Part shown: positions 8,244-16,991 of the stretch, piece by piece
How positions within the stretch are numbered: position 1 is the stretch's first letter
Layout: each line of letters opens with the position of its first letter
Assembly: GCF_048320135.1 (NCBI RefSeq)
Contig: NZ_CP182947.1
Coordinates: 4,278,001-4,342,000, forward strand
DNA: 64,000 bases
From: Ideonella_A sakaiensis_A
GTDB lineage: Bacteria > Pseudomonadota > Gammaproteobacteria > Burkholderiales > Burkholderiaceae_C
Reading direction: 5' to 3'
Notes under the pieces: model-generated
What the model was told of the DNA's origin: nothing
What the model saw: the letters and a program-made list of their open reading frames with translations, nothing else
The model's database searches: none
Position numbers and translations under genes: made by a program

Positions 8244-8957
8244 TCAGGCCTTGAAGATCGCTTCGAGGTCGACCTCGGGTGCGGCCGGGTCGAGTTTCAG
8301 GCTGCGCTCGATGTGGTCGAGGTGTGCCAGCATCAGCGATTCGGCCTTCGCGACATCGCGATGGGCAATCGCCTCGATGATTTCCGAATGCTCGTCGGCC
8401 AGGCAGGTGCTGGCGGTTGGCGCGTCGTACAACACGATGATCAAGCAGGTGAGCGTGCACAGTTCGCGCATCTGCCGCGCCAATGCGGTATTGCCGGCCT
8501 GCTCGGCGATCAGCGTATGGAACTCACCCGAAAGGCGGACGATCGCCCGCTTGTCTTCGCGGCGCCGGGCATCCTGCTCCAGCGCCTGGTGCTGGCGCAG
8601 GCGGGCTACCCGCTCCGGCGTCAGCGTCTCGATCAGCCGGCGCACGACCGCCGGCTCGATCAGCCGTCGTGCCTCGAAGACATGCATCGCCTGCTCGATC
8701 GACGGCTTCGCGACATAGGCGCCGCGCTGCGGAATCAGCTCGACGATCTGCTCGTGGGCCATTCGCGCGAGCACCTCGCGGATCCGCGCGCGGCTGACGC
8801 CGAAGATGTCGGCCAAGCGTTCCTCGACCAGCTTGGTGCCGGGATGCAGCCGATGTTCGACGATCGCCGCATAAATCTTTTCGTAGATCTCGTCCTGCAC
8901 GTTTTCGCGCTCGAGACGGGCGGAAACAGGCGTCTGGCGCGCGCGGGCAGTTGGCAT
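8244..8957 (-). CDS. GntR-family transcriptional regulator, FCD subfamily
   Basis: A 237-residue regulator. The winged helix is clear from VQDEIYEKIYAAIVEHRLHPG through ERLADIFGVSRARIREVLARM, followed by an all-helical FCD ligand-binding domain containing EARRLIEPAVVRRLI and GEFHTLIAEQAGN. The ATG at 8957 gives the usual short leader. An alternative ATG at 9083, overlapping the upstream stop as TGATG, would add 42 residues with no family support. It is the only regulator in the island and lies next to the intergenic boxes at 9886-10080, so it probably controls both divergent units. The ligand is likely a pathway acid. Confidence 0.87.
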   Translation of the reverse strand: MPTARARQTPVSARLERENVQDEIYEKIYAAIVEHRLHPGTKLVEERLADIFGVSRARIREVLARMAHEQIVELIPQRGAYVAKPSIEQAMHVFEARRLIEPAVVRRLIETLTPERVARLRQHQALEQDARRREDKRAIVRLSGEFHTLIAEQAGNTALARQMRELCTLTCLIIVLYDAPTASTCLADEHSEIIEAIAHRDVAKAESLMLAHLDHIERSLKLDPAAPEVDLEAIFKA

Positions 8958-9082
8958 GGCGGGCTGGTTCAGGAAGGCGGAAAGATCGGGGCGGTGTCGA
9001 CAGCCGTGCGTGTCGGTGTCTGTCGAATCGATTGTAGGCAGCGCACGAATGATGCCGCCGAGATCGTCGCGGAACGCGGCCA

Positions 9083-9805
9083 TCACCGCCAGCCGAACAG
9101 CCGACCCCAGCCGTCGATGACGGACGGATCACCACCGGCGGCACGCAGCGCACCCCATACCGTCGTGCTGACGGTATCGAGCAGCGGGATGTCGAGTTCG
9201 CGTTCGATCGCGTCGGCCAGCGGGGCTGCCTGCAAGTTGGTGCAGAAGGTCGTGATCGCCTGCGGCCGCGCCGCCGCGACCTCGCCCATCAAGCTGCGCA
9301 AGGTCGCTGGTTCGACCAGTGCGAAATCATGGTTGACGGTGATGCCGAGGTGGCGTTCGGCGACGACCTCGATGCCGATCGTCGCGTAGTTGTCGACGAT
9401 GCGCTGCTGCACGTCGGCGGTATACGGCGTCACCAGCGCCAGCCGCTGGATATTGCGCAGGGCCAGCAGTTCGTTCAACGCCAGCACCGCCGTCGTTGCC
9501 TTGATGCCGGTGCGCGCGGTGATCCGCTCGACCAGCCGGTGGTCGGCATCGAAGCCGAGCCAGCCAGCCGCGGTGCCACTCCACGCGATCACGTCGACCC
9601 GCGCATCGGCGAGCAGCTCGGCCGCGGCGAGGATCTTGCTGTCGTCGAACTGGCCGAGCGCCTGCTCCGACAACGCGATCTCGGTGACCGTGAAACGCGA
9701 GAAATGCGCGGTGCAGCCGGCGGCGACCGCGAGGGCGCTGGTCAACGGCTCGAGCGCGGTATTCGACGACGGCGTCAGGACACCGAGGCGGATCGGTCTG
9801 GACAT
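9083..9805 (-). CDS. Maleate isomerase/arylmalonate decarboxylase-like protein (Asp/Glu racemase superfamily)
   Basis: A 240-residue protein beginning MSRPIRLGVLTPSSNTALEP, the signature of the maleate cis-trans isomerase/arylmalonate decarboxylase branch. Isomerases and racemases there use two Cys. Here the first position reads AWSGTAAGW, with Ser76 in place of Cys, while the second is kept as TTFCTNL with Cys188. One remaining late Cys is the pattern known from arylmalonate decarboxylase. Decarboxylation or another single-Cys reaction is therefore plausible, as an inference. An AGGAG precedes the ATG. It heads the minus-strand unit and is divergent from the hydantoinase gene. Confidence 0.78.
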   Translation of the reverse strand: MSRPIRLGVLTPSSNTALEPLTSALAVAAGCTAHFSRFTVTEIALSEQALGQFDDSKILAAAELLADARVDVIAWSGTAAGWLGFDADHRLVERITARTGIKATTAVLALNELLALRNIQRLALVTPYTADVQQRIVDNYATIGIEVVAERHLGITVNHDFALVEPATLRSLMGEVAAARPQAITTFCTNLQAAPLADAIERELDIPLLDTVSTTVWGALRAAGGDPSVIDGWGRLFGWR

Positions 9806-10114
9806 GGGAACTCCTGGGTTGGACTTGTGACGGGTCCGGATGGTCGCGCGACCCGTCGGGGCAATTATCGATGGCCCATCAAAAATTGTCGACATTAGTG
9901 TTAACACGGTATCCAACAAAACGATTGTCGACGAAGATGTCGACATTGATGGGGCGGATTCGTTGAACCTGGCCCACCTCTTGCAACCGGAGCAGTCTGA
10001 AATGAACAGTTGTGGCAACAAGCACCAGCGAGGAGCAACAAAGGCGATGTTGACAACAATGTACGCACGCTTGTCAACGTCAATGCACTTCCGCGGTGCG
10101 ATCGGGGTCGCGGC
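9806..10114. promoter_or_regulatory. Divergent intergenic region with TGTCGAC/TTGTCAAC box array
   Basis: This 309-bp gap separates two divergent units and is visibly richer in A and T than its surroundings. It holds related 10-bp boxes: TTGTCGACAT (9886-9895), TTGTCGACGA (9925-9934), the perfect palindrome ATGTCGACAT (9937-9946), TGTTGACAAC (10048-10057) and TTGTCAACGT (10071-10080). A separate perfect palindrome, GTGTTAACAC, lies at 9898-9907. Short palindromes with a GT-N-AC core are typical operators of FCD-type GntR proteins, and such a gene is encoded next door. I could not fix -35 and -10 elements for either direction with confidence. Confidence 0.55.
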
Positions 10115-11542
10115 ATGAGCGAATCCGGTTTCGACCTGGTCGTCCGCAATGCTCGTGTGGCGACCGCAAGCGACTGCTTCGACGCCGACATTGCGGTCCG
10201 CAACGGCCGCATCGTTTCGCTCGGCAGTGGCCTCGCAAGTGGCCGGCGCGAGATCGATGCGGCCGGCCGGGTCGTCACGCCGGGTGGCGTCGATGCGCAT
10301 TGCCACCTCGACCAGCCGATGGCGCCGCCGCTGCGGATGGCCGACGATTTCGAATCGGGCACGCGCAGCGCAGCCTGCGGCGGCACGACGACGGTGATTC
10401 CATTTGCCGCGCAGGCCAAGGGGCAGTCGCTGCGCGCGGCGGTCGCCGATTACCACCACCGTGCCGAAGGCAAGGCGCATGTCGACTATGCCTTCCACCT
10501 GATCGTCAGCGACCCGACGCCCGAGGTGCTCGAGAACGAACTGCCGGCGCTGATCGCCGAGGGCTATACCTCGTTCAAGGTCTACATGACCTATGACGAC
10601 CTGAAACTCGACGACGGCCAGATCCTCGATGTGTTGTCGGTTGCGCGTGAACATGGCGCGCTGGCGATGATCCACGCCGAGAATGCCGACTGCATCGAGT
10701 GGCTGACGAAGCGGCTCGAGGCGGCCGGCCGCACCGCGCCGCGTTTCCACGCGCACTCGCGGCCGATGCTGGTCGAGCGCGAAGCGACGCACCGCGCGAT
10801 CGCATTGTCGGAACTGGTCGACGTGCCGATCCTGATCGTGCATGTGTCGGGCCGCGAGGCGGTCGAGCAGATCCGCTGGGCGCGTGCCCATGGGTTGCAG
10901 GTCCATGCCGAGACCTGCCCGCAATACCTGTTCCTGACCGCCGAGGACCTCGGCATCGACGACAGCTACAAGGGTGCGCGTTGCATCTGCAGCCCGCCGC
11001 CGCGCGACAAGGCGAACCAGCAGGTGATCTGGGACGGCCTGAACGACGGCCTGTTCACGGTCTTTTCGTCCGACCACGCACCGTTCCGCTACGACGCACC
11101 CGAAGGCAAGAAGCCCGGCGGCGAGGAGGTCGCATTCCGCCACATTCCGAACGGCATTCCGGGCCTCGAGACGCGGCTCGCGCTGCTCTATTCGGAAGGT
11201 GTGCTGGGCGGGCGGATCACGCTGGAAAAATTCGTCGAGCTGACATCGACCAATCCGGCCAAGGCCTACGGGCTGCATCCGCGCAAGGGGACGATTGCGC
11301 CGGGAGCCGATGCCGATCTGGTGATCTGGAACGAAGGCGAATACGCGATCGACAACGACCGCCTGCACCACGCGGTCGACTACACGCCATATCAGGGGAT
11401 GACGCTGCGCGCCTGGCCGGGGATGACCTTGATCGGCGGCGACGTCGTCTGGGACGGCCAGAACTTTTATCCGCGCCAGGGCCGTGGCCGCTTCCTGCAA
11501 TGCGGCCGACCGACGTTGCGGCCGATGCGGAGTCGGCCATGA
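10115..11542 (+). CDS. Dihydropyrimidinase / D-hydantoinase family amidohydrolase
   Basis: A 475-residue cyclic amidohydrolase that opens rings such as dihydropyrimidines, hydantoins or related ureides and imides. The metal ligands are in place: VDAHCHLDQPM gives His62 and His64, TSFKVYMTYDD gives the carbamylated Lys155, and later HAENADC, LIVHVSG and the Asp of SSDHAPFRYD follow. The start at 10115 (MSESGFDLVV) is chosen because the frame upstream runs through the operator array. Its stop overlaps the next start (ATGA). Substrate is unknown. Allantoinase is a relative, but this sequence looks more like the dihydropyrimidinase branch. Confidence 0.87.
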   Translation: MSESGFDLVVRNARVATASDCFDADIAVRNGRIVSLGSGLASGRREIDAAGRVVTPGGVDAHCHLDQPMAPPLRMADDFESGTRSAACGGTTTVIPFAAQAKGQSLRAAVADYHHRAEGKAHVDYAFHLIVSDPTPEVLENELPALIAEGYTSFKVYMTYDDLKLDDGQILDVLSVAREHGALAMIHAENADCIEWLTKRLEAAGRTAPRFHAHSRPMLVEREATHRAIALSELVDVPILIVHVSGREAVEQIRWARAHGLQVHAETCPQYLFLTAEDLGIDDSYKGARCICSPPPRDKANQQVIWDGLNDGLFTVFSSDHAPFRYDAPEGKKPGGEEVAFRHIPNGIPGLETRLALLYSEGVLGGRITLEKFVELTSTNPAKAYGLHPRKGTIAPGADADLVIWNEGEYAIDNDRLHHAVDYTPYQGMTLRAWPGMTLIGGDVVWDGQNFYPRQGRGRFLQCGRPTLRPMRSRP

Positions 11543-12291
11543 AACTGCTGCTGATCAATCCGAACATCTCCGACAGCGTCTCGCAGCTGATCCGCGCCGA
11601 GGCCGAGCGCAGCGCCGCGCCGGATACGACGATCGAGGTGCTGACCGCACGTTTTGGCGTTGCCTACATCGAGACCCGTTTCGAGGCGCTGATCGGTGCC
11701 TATGCGGCGGCCGAACTGGCGGCCGAACACCACGAACGCTTCGACGCGGTGATCGTCGCCGCATTCGGCGATCCCGGCATCGGCGGGCTGCGCGAGGCGC
11801 TGCCATGCCCGGTCGTCGGCCTGACCGAAGCGGCGCTCGCCAGCGTCTGCCTGCTCGGCCAGCGCTTTTCGATCGTCGCAATCTCGCAGCGCATCCGCGC
11901 CTGGTACCGCGAGACGGTCGAGCACAACGGGCTGTCGGGTCGGCTTGCGAGCATCCGCGGCCTCGACGAAGCGCTGCCGGACATCGGCAATGTGCAGCGC
12001 AACCAGGGCGAGCGGCTGGTCGAGCTTGCCGAGCGCTGTGTCGCCGAAGACGGCGCCGACGTGATCGTGCTGGCCGGCGCGCCGCTGGCCGGGCTGGCCC
12101 GGTCGTTGCGTGGCCGCCTGCCGGTGCCGGTGGTCGACGGCGTGTCGAGTGCGGTGCGCCATGCCGAATCGCTGGTTGCACTGCAGCCCGGCGCCGCCAG
12201 CCGCGGCAGCTTTGCGCCGCCGCCGGTCAAACCGAACCAGGGCCTCAGTCCGGCCCTTGCACGGCTGCTCGACCGCAGCCGCGACTCCTGA
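11539..12291 (+). CDS. Asp/Glu/hydantoin racemase-superfamily protein, catalytic cysteines missing
   Basis: A 250-residue protein beginning MKLLLINPNISDSVSQLI. It is related to hydantoin and allantoin racemases, but the catalytic Cys positions read VIVAAFGDPG (Ala75) and IVLAGAPLAG (Gly180) instead of Cys. Its three Cys residues (90, 104, 167) are elsewhere. It may bind a small acid or ureide without classical two-base racemisation. Translation is coupled to the hydantoinase gene by an ATGA overlap, so it should act on that enzyme's substrate or product. The tail after residue 205 (HAESLVALQPG onward) is a Pro-rich extension. Confidence 0.78.
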   Translation: MKLLLINPNISDSVSQLIRAEAERSAAPDTTIEVLTARFGVAYIETRFEALIGAYAAAELAAEHHERFDAVIVAAFGDPGIGGLREALPCPVVGLTEAALASVCLLGQRFSIVAISQRIRAWYRETVEHNGLSGRLASIRGLDEALPDIGNVQRNQGERLVELAERCVAEDGADVIVLAGAPLAGLARSLRGRLPVPVVDGVSSAVRHAESLVALQPGAASRGSFAPPPVKPNQGLSPALARLLDRSRDS

Positions 12292-12313
12292 AACCTTCGA
12301 CAAAGGATCCACG

Positions 12314-13327
12314 ATGACTTCGCTTCGCCTGCCCCGCCTGAACCGCATCCTCGCGCCACTGTCCGTCGCTGCCGCAATGCTGGCCGCCGCGCCTGCGATC
12401 GCGCAGCAGAAGCTGCAGATTGCCGGCAATTTCGCCGGCGAACATCCGAGCAGCGTCGCCGTCGAGCAGGTATTCAAGAAGGAAGTCGCGCGGCTGACCA
12501 ACAACCAGCTGCAGGTCGACGTGTTCCCGGCGATGCAACTCGGCGGCGCGAAGGAGAACGTCGATGCGGTGCGCTCCGGCACGCTGGCCTTGACCTGGGT
12601 CGGCGCGGCATATTTGTCGCGCATCGTGCCCGAACTCGAGGCGGTGGCATTGCCGTTCGTCTTTCCGAACCGCGAGGTCGCGCTGCGCGTGATCGACGGC
12701 CCGGTCGGCGATGCGATCGAGGCGAAGCTGCAGGACAAGGGCTTCACCTCGCTCGGCTGGATGGAGCTCGGCATGCGCCACCTGACGAACAGCCGTGGTC
12801 CGATCAAGAGCGTCGATGATCTGAAGGGGCTGAAGCTGCGCCTGCAACCGAGCGAAACCCACCTCGCGTCGTTCCGCGCGCTCGGCGCCAATCCGATCTC
12901 GATGGACGTCAAGGAGCTGTATTCGGCGCTCGAGCAGAAGGTCGTCGACGCGCAGGAGAACCCCTATACGGTGATTTCGGCATCGCGTTACGGCGAGGTG
13001 CAGAAGCACTTGTCGAACTCGGGCCACTTCTTCGATTTCATCGCGGTGATCGGCAGCAAGCGGGCGCTCGAGCAGCTGAAGCCCGAGCACCAGAAGGCGG
13101 TGCGAGAGGCGATGGCGGCGACGGTGGCGTTCCAGCGCAAGCTCGCGATCGAGTCTGAGGCGAAGGCGCTGGCCGACCTGAAGACCAAGATGACCTACAC
13201 CGAGATCCCGCCGGCGGTGCGCGAGGAGATGCGCAAGCTGTCGGCACCGGTGATCAACGACGTCGTCAAGAAGCGCGCCGGCGCCGCACTGGTCGATCAG
13301 GTGCTGGCCGACGTCGCGAAACCCTGA
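12314..13327 (+). CDS. TRAP transporter substrate-binding protein (DctP family), system 1
   Basis: A 337-residue periplasmic binding protein with a signal peptide ending near AAPAIAQQ (about residue 30). The conserved TRAP motifs GAKENVDAVRSGTLALTW, LKGLKLRLQPSETHLASFRALGANP and ELYSALEQKVVDAQENP are present; the Arg of LKLRLQPS is the usual carboxylate-anchoring residue. It would deliver an organic acid or a carboxylated ureide/imide to the DctQM membrane pair encoded next. An AAAGGATCC sequence lies ahead of the ATG, and the gene follows the racemase-like gene by only 22 bp. Confidence 0.9.
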   Translation: MTSLRLPRLNRILAPLSVAAAMLAAAPAIAQQKLQIAGNFAGEHPSSVAVEQVFKKEVARLTNNQLQVDVFPAMQLGGAKENVDAVRSGTLALTWVGAAYLSRIVPELEAVALPFVFPNREVALRVIDGPVGDAIEAKLQDKGFTSLGWMELGMRHLTNSRGPIKSVDDLKGLKLRLQPSETHLASFRALGANPISMDVKELYSALEQKVVDAQENPYTVISASRYGEVQKHLSNSGHFFDFIAVIGSKRALEQLKPEHQKAVREAMAATVAFQRKLAIESEAKALADLKTKMTYTEIPPAVREEMRKLSAPVINDVVKKRAGAALVDQVLADVAKP

Positions 13328-13349
13328 GCCGGATCGATCGGAGACGGCA

Positions 13350-13889
13350 ATGGACACGACGATGCGCAAGCCGGTGCTGCCGGTCACGTTCGACCCGACC
13401 ACCTGGACGGGCCGCATCCTCGATGCGCTCGACCGCGTGGTGCTCGGCGCGCTGCTGGTCGCGGTCGCGGCGATGGTCGGCATCGTCTCGGCGCAGGTGG
13501 TGATGCGCTACGGCTTCAACCAGTCGTTCGACTGGGCCGATGAGTTGTCGCGGCTGGCTTTCGTCTGGAGCATCTTTCTCGCGATCCCGCTCGGCGTTCG
13601 CCAGGGTGCGCACATCGGCATCGACATCGTCGTCAGCCGTTTTGCGGCGCCGGTCCAGCAACTGCTGCGCCGTGCCGGCGCGCTGCTGGGCGCGGTGATG
13701 ATGACGATCATCGCGTGGGCAGCGACCGGCGTTGCCATCGAGCAATGGGACGAGCTGATGTCGGTGCTCGACTGGAGCGTCGGCTGGTTCATCGTGCCGG
13801 TGGCGATCGGCTCGGCGCTGTCTGCGCTGCACCTGCTGCGGGTTGCGATCGACGGGCCGCGGCCGAACGATTCCGGGAGCGCCGAATGA
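13350..13889 (+). CDS. TRAP transporter small permease (DctQ), system 1
   Basis: A 179-residue four-helix membrane protein with hydrophobic segments near residues 32-53, 66-86, 104-126 and 147-166. The family motif SFDWADELSRLAFVWSIFLAIPLGVRQGAHIGIDIV is largely intact; its first part is visible as FDWADELSRLAFVW. It forms the integral membrane complex with the DctM protein encoded 34 bp downstream. The gene starts 22 bp after the binding-protein stop. Confidence 0.88.
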   Translation: MDTTMRKPVLPVTFDPTTWTGRILDALDRVVLGALLVAVAAMVGIVSAQVVMRYGFNQSFDWADELSRLAFVWSIFLAIPLGVRQGAHIGIDIVVSRFAAPVQQLLRRAGALLGAVMMTIIAWAATGVAIEQWDELMSVLDWSVGWFIVPVAIGSALSALHLLRVAIDGPRPNDSGSAE

Positions 13890-13923
13890 CCGCGCGCCAT
13901 CTCCATCTCGAAAGGAGCCTGTC

Positions 13924-15204
13924 ATGAGCCTCGGCATCGTGCTCGGCTTCATGCTGCTGGCCTGCCTGGGCCTGCCGATCGCGTTTGCGATGGGGGTCTC
14001 TGCGATTGGCGGGCTGTGGATCGCCGGCGTCGATTTCTCGATCGTGCCGCAGCGGATGATGCATGCGGTCAATTCCTTCCCGCTGATGTCGATCCCGTTC
14101 TTCATGCTCGCCGGCGAGCTGATGATCAAGGCCGGCATCGTCGAGCGGTTGATCGCGCTGGCCAATTCGGTCGTCGGCCGGGTGCGCGGCGGGCTGGCGC
14201 ATGTGACGATGTTGTCCGGCGCCGGGCTGGCCACCGTGTCGGGTGCCGCAGTGTCGGATGCGAGCGCGTTGTCGTCGATTCTTGTGCCGTCGCTGTCGAA
14301 GGTCTACGACCGCGGTTTTGCCGCCGCGCTGGTCGCCGCCGCAGCGAATCTCGGCCCGATCATTCCGCCGAGCGGCGCGATGATCGTCTACGCCTTCATG
14401 GCCGGCTCGTCGGTGTCGGTCGGCGGCATGTTCATGGCCGGTGTGTTGCCCGGTTTGATCATCGCAGTCGGTTTCATGGCGCTGTGCTCGTGGATCGCGA
14501 CGCGGCGCGGCTGGGCGATCACCGGCGAGCCGTTCAAGCTGTCGCGCGTGCTCGGCGAACTGCGCCGCTCGCTGGTCGTGCTGCTGATGCCGGTGATCGT
14601 GATCGGCGGCATCGTCGGCGGCGCATTCACGCCGACCGAAGGCGCGGCGATCGCCGTCGTCTATTCACTGGCGATCGGCTTCTTCGTCACGCGCAGGCTC
14701 GAGATCGCCGACCTGCCCGGCGTCGTCGTCCGCGCGGCGATCACCTCGGCAGTGGTCGGCGCGCTGATCGCCTTCGCATCGATCATCACCTACCTGATGA
14801 CCATCGACCTGCTGCCGCAGAAGCTGTCGGAACTGCTGCTCGGGCTGACCAGCGACCCGATTGTCTTCCTGCTGCTGGTCAGCCTGCTGCTGTTCGTCGT
14901 CGGCATGTTCCTCGAGTCGAACGCGGCCTACATCATGCTGGTGCCGCTGCTGCACCCGATTGCGCTGCAGTACGGCATCGACCCGTTGCACTTCGGCTTC
15001 CTGTTCGTGCTGAACCTGGTGATCGGCATGTTGACGCCGCCGGTCGGCGTCGTGCTGTTCGTCGTCTGCGGCGTCACCAAGGTGCCGATGCGCGAGCTGG
15101 TGCGCAGCGCCTGGCCGTTCATCACCTTGATGTACGCGGTGCTGCTGCTGTGCATGTTTATCCCGTCGGTCGTCACGACCCTTCCCCGCGCGCTCGGCTA
15201 TTGA
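13924..15204 (+). CDS. TRAP transporter large permease (DctM), system 1
   Basis: A 426-residue polytopic permease that couples sodium gradients to substrate import. It is almost entirely hydrophobic, with about a dozen predicted helices, and shows DctM features such as GLPIAFAMGVSAIGGLW, ATVSGAAVSDASALSSILVPS, NLGPIIPPSGAMIVY and the C-terminal GMLTPPVGVVLFVVCGV. The ATG at 13924 follows AAAGGAGCC and gives the usual N-terminus. With the DctP and DctQ genes just upstream it completes a first TRAP system. Confidence 0.9.
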   Translation: MSLGIVLGFMLLACLGLPIAFAMGVSAIGGLWIAGVDFSIVPQRMMHAVNSFPLMSIPFFMLAGELMIKAGIVERLIALANSVVGRVRGGLAHVTMLSGAGLATVSGAAVSDASALSSILVPSLSKVYDRGFAAALVAAAANLGPIIPPSGAMIVYAFMAGSSVSVGGMFMAGVLPGLIIAVGFMALCSWIATRRGWAITGEPFKLSRVLGELRRSLVVLLMPVIVIGGIVGGAFTPTEGAAIAVVYSLAIGFFVTRRLEIADLPGVVVRAAITSAVVGALIAFASIITYLMTIDLLPQKLSELLLGLTSDPIVFLLLVSLLLFVVGMFLESNAAYIMLVPLLHPIALQYGIDPLHFGFLFVLNLVIGMLTPPVGVVLFVVCGVTKVPMRELVRSAWPFITLMYAVLLLCMFIPSVVTTLPRALGY

Positions 15205-15247
15205 CGTCGACGTCGTTCCTGTCCCTCCCCCAAGCAAAGGAAACCCG

Positions 15248-16312
15248 ATGAACCGGACCCACCGCATCGCCAGACTGTTTGCCGCCGGCACCGCCGCCGC
15301 CACGTTGCTCGCCGCCCCGCTGCTGGCCAGCGCCGATGACCGGATCACCTTCAAGGTGGTCGGCCAGCCGGCGGCCACCGGCCTGATCCAGAAGAACAAG
15401 GAGAAGCCGTTTTTCGACGATTTCGCGAAACGCACCGGGCTGCCGATCGATGCCGACTACAAGTCGATCGATTCGCTCGGCATCAAGGATACCGAGCAGC
15501 TGCGCGTGATGAAAGCCGGCCTGTTCGACATCGTTTCGCTGCGTGTATCGCAGAACTCGCGCGACGAGCCGACGCTGCTCGGCATGGACCTGGTCGGCGC
15601 GGCACCCGACTATGCAACCGCGCGCAAGGTCTACGAGTCCTATCGTGAGACGCTGGACCAGCGGCTGCAGAAGCAGTTCCAGGTCAAGCTGCTCGGCATC
15701 TGGCCGTTCGGCCCGCAGATCCTGTTCTGCAAGAAGCCGCTGACGCAGTTGTCGGATCTGAAAGGCATGAAGGTCCGGGTCTATGACCAGAACCTCGCGA
15801 AATTCGTCGAGTCGGTCGGCGGCACGCCGGTGCCCTTGTCGTTCACCGAGGTGCATCAGTCGCTGTCGCTCGGCGTCGTCGACTGTGCGATCACCGGCCC
15901 GAGTTCGGCCAATTCGTCGAACTGGCCCGAGGTCACGACGCACCAGTATCCGCTCGGCTTCCAGATGGCGCTGAACGGTTATGCGATCACGCTGAAGGCC
16001 TGGAACCGGCTCAATGCCGAGCAGAAGGTCAAGATGCAGGCTGCATTCAATGCGCTGACCGACGACATCTGGGCCTATTCGGCCGAACTGACGCAGGATG
16101 CGATCAACTGCAATGCCGGCATGGATCCGTGCACGACCGGCAAGAAATTCAGCCTCGTCAATGTGCCGGTCACCGCGGCCGACAAGGAGACGGTGCGCAA
16201 GGCGGTCGGCACGATTTCGCTGCCGACCTGGGCCGAGATCTGCGACAAGTCGAACCCGGGCTGCTCCGATGCCTGGAAGAAGACCGTCGGCAAGGCAATC
16301 AACGTCCAGTAA
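15248..16312 (+). CDS. TRAP transporter substrate-binding protein (DctP family), system 2
   Basis: A 354-residue secreted binding protein with a signal peptide ending near LLASADD (residue 30). Core TRAP features are LSDLKGMKVRVYDQN (Arg anchor), the SLGVVDCAITGPSSANSS segment and WPEVTTHQYPLGFQ. It differs clearly from the system 1 protein: it carries extra Cys in NCNAGMDPCTTG and ICDKSNPGC near the C-terminus, likely disulphides in the periplasm. A different ligand from system 1 is therefore likely. AAGGAAACCCG precedes the ATG. Confidence 0.88.
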   Translation: MNRTHRIARLFAAGTAAATLLAAPLLASADDRITFKVVGQPAATGLIQKNKEKPFFDDFAKRTGLPIDADYKSIDSLGIKDTEQLRVMKAGLFDIVSLRVSQNSRDEPTLLGMDLVGAAPDYATARKVYESYRETLDQRLQKQFQVKLLGIWPFGPQILFCKKPLTQLSDLKGMKVRVYDQNLAKFVESVGGTPVPLSFTEVHQSLSLGVVDCAITGPSSANSSNWPEVTTHQYPLGFQMALNGYAITLKAWNRLNAEQKVKMQAAFNALTDDIWAYSAELTQDAINCNAGMDPCTTGKKFSLVNVPVTAADKETVRKAVGTISLPTWAEICDKSNPGCSDAWKKTVGKAINVQ

Positions 16313-16382
16313 GCCTCGATCTACCCGGGAGGGCGCCGATCGCGGCGCCTTCCACAAGCATCACCATCGAAGGATTCGCGTC

Positions 16383-16991
16383 ATGAAAGACTCCATCGAA
16401 CGCTGGCTGGGCACGCTGTTCGGCTTGATATTCGTCGCGTTGTCGCTGCTCGTTGCAGTGGAAACCTTTGTCCGCAAGGCCTTCAATTTTTCGCTGCAAG
16501 GGGCCGACGAACTCGGCGGCTATGCGCTGGCGTTTGGCGCGACGATTGCATTCAGCCTCGCGCTGATGGGGCGTTCGCACATCCGCGTCGATGTCTTCCA
16601 CGACCGCCTGCCGCCGCTGCTGCAGACCGTGCTGAACTGGCTGTCGGTGGTCTGCCTGGCCGCCTTCAGCGGCTTGCTGGCCTGGCTCGCGTGGTATGTG
16701 ATCCAGGATACGCGCAGCTACCAGAGCGTCTCGCAGACGCCGTGGGCAACGCCGCTGCAATATCCGCAATCGGCCTGGCTGGCCGGGTTGATGATGTTCG
16801 CGCTGGTCGCTGCCGGCTATGCGCTGAGGGCGAGCTGGCTGCTGCTGCGTGGCGACAGCGCGACGCTGAACGATGAGTTCGGTCCGCGCACGACGAAGCA
16901 GGAAGTCGACGAAGAGGTGCAGGACCTGAAGGCCCGTTCCGCCACGGTCACCGAATTGCCGGCTTCCGAACCGGCTGGAGCACAAGCATGA
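16383..16991 (+). CDS. TRAP transporter small permease (DctQ), system 2
   Basis: A 202-residue small permease with four hydrophobic segments in the first 160 residues and the family motif FNFSLQGADELGGYALAFGA followed by GRSHIRVDVF. It has an unusual polar cytoplasmic tail of about 40 residues, rich in Glu and Thr, after the last helix. The ATG at 16383 sits after a 70-bp spacer downstream of the binding protein gene. Its stop overlaps the DctM start (ATGA at 16988). Confidence 0.87.
   Translation: MKDSIERWLGTLFGLIFVALSLLVAVETFVRKAFNFSLQGADELGGYALAFGATIAFSLALMGRSHIRVDVFHDRLPPLLQTVLNWLSVVCLAAFSGLLAWLAWYVIQDTRSYQSVSQTPWATPLQYPQSAWLAGLMMFALVAAGYALRASWLLLRGDSATLNDEFGPRTTKQEVDEEVQDLKARSATVTELPASEPAGAQA

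Noticed and set aside
10050..10078. TTGACA-like -35 in the divergent gap
   Set aside because: The hexamer is good, but 17 bp downstream there is only GTCAAC; no acceptable -10, and the bases fit better as regulator boxes.
9915..10114. N-terminal extension of the hydantoinase starting near 10010
   Set aside because: It would run through the operator-like boxes and adds residues not found in the family; the ATG at 10115 gives the standard start.
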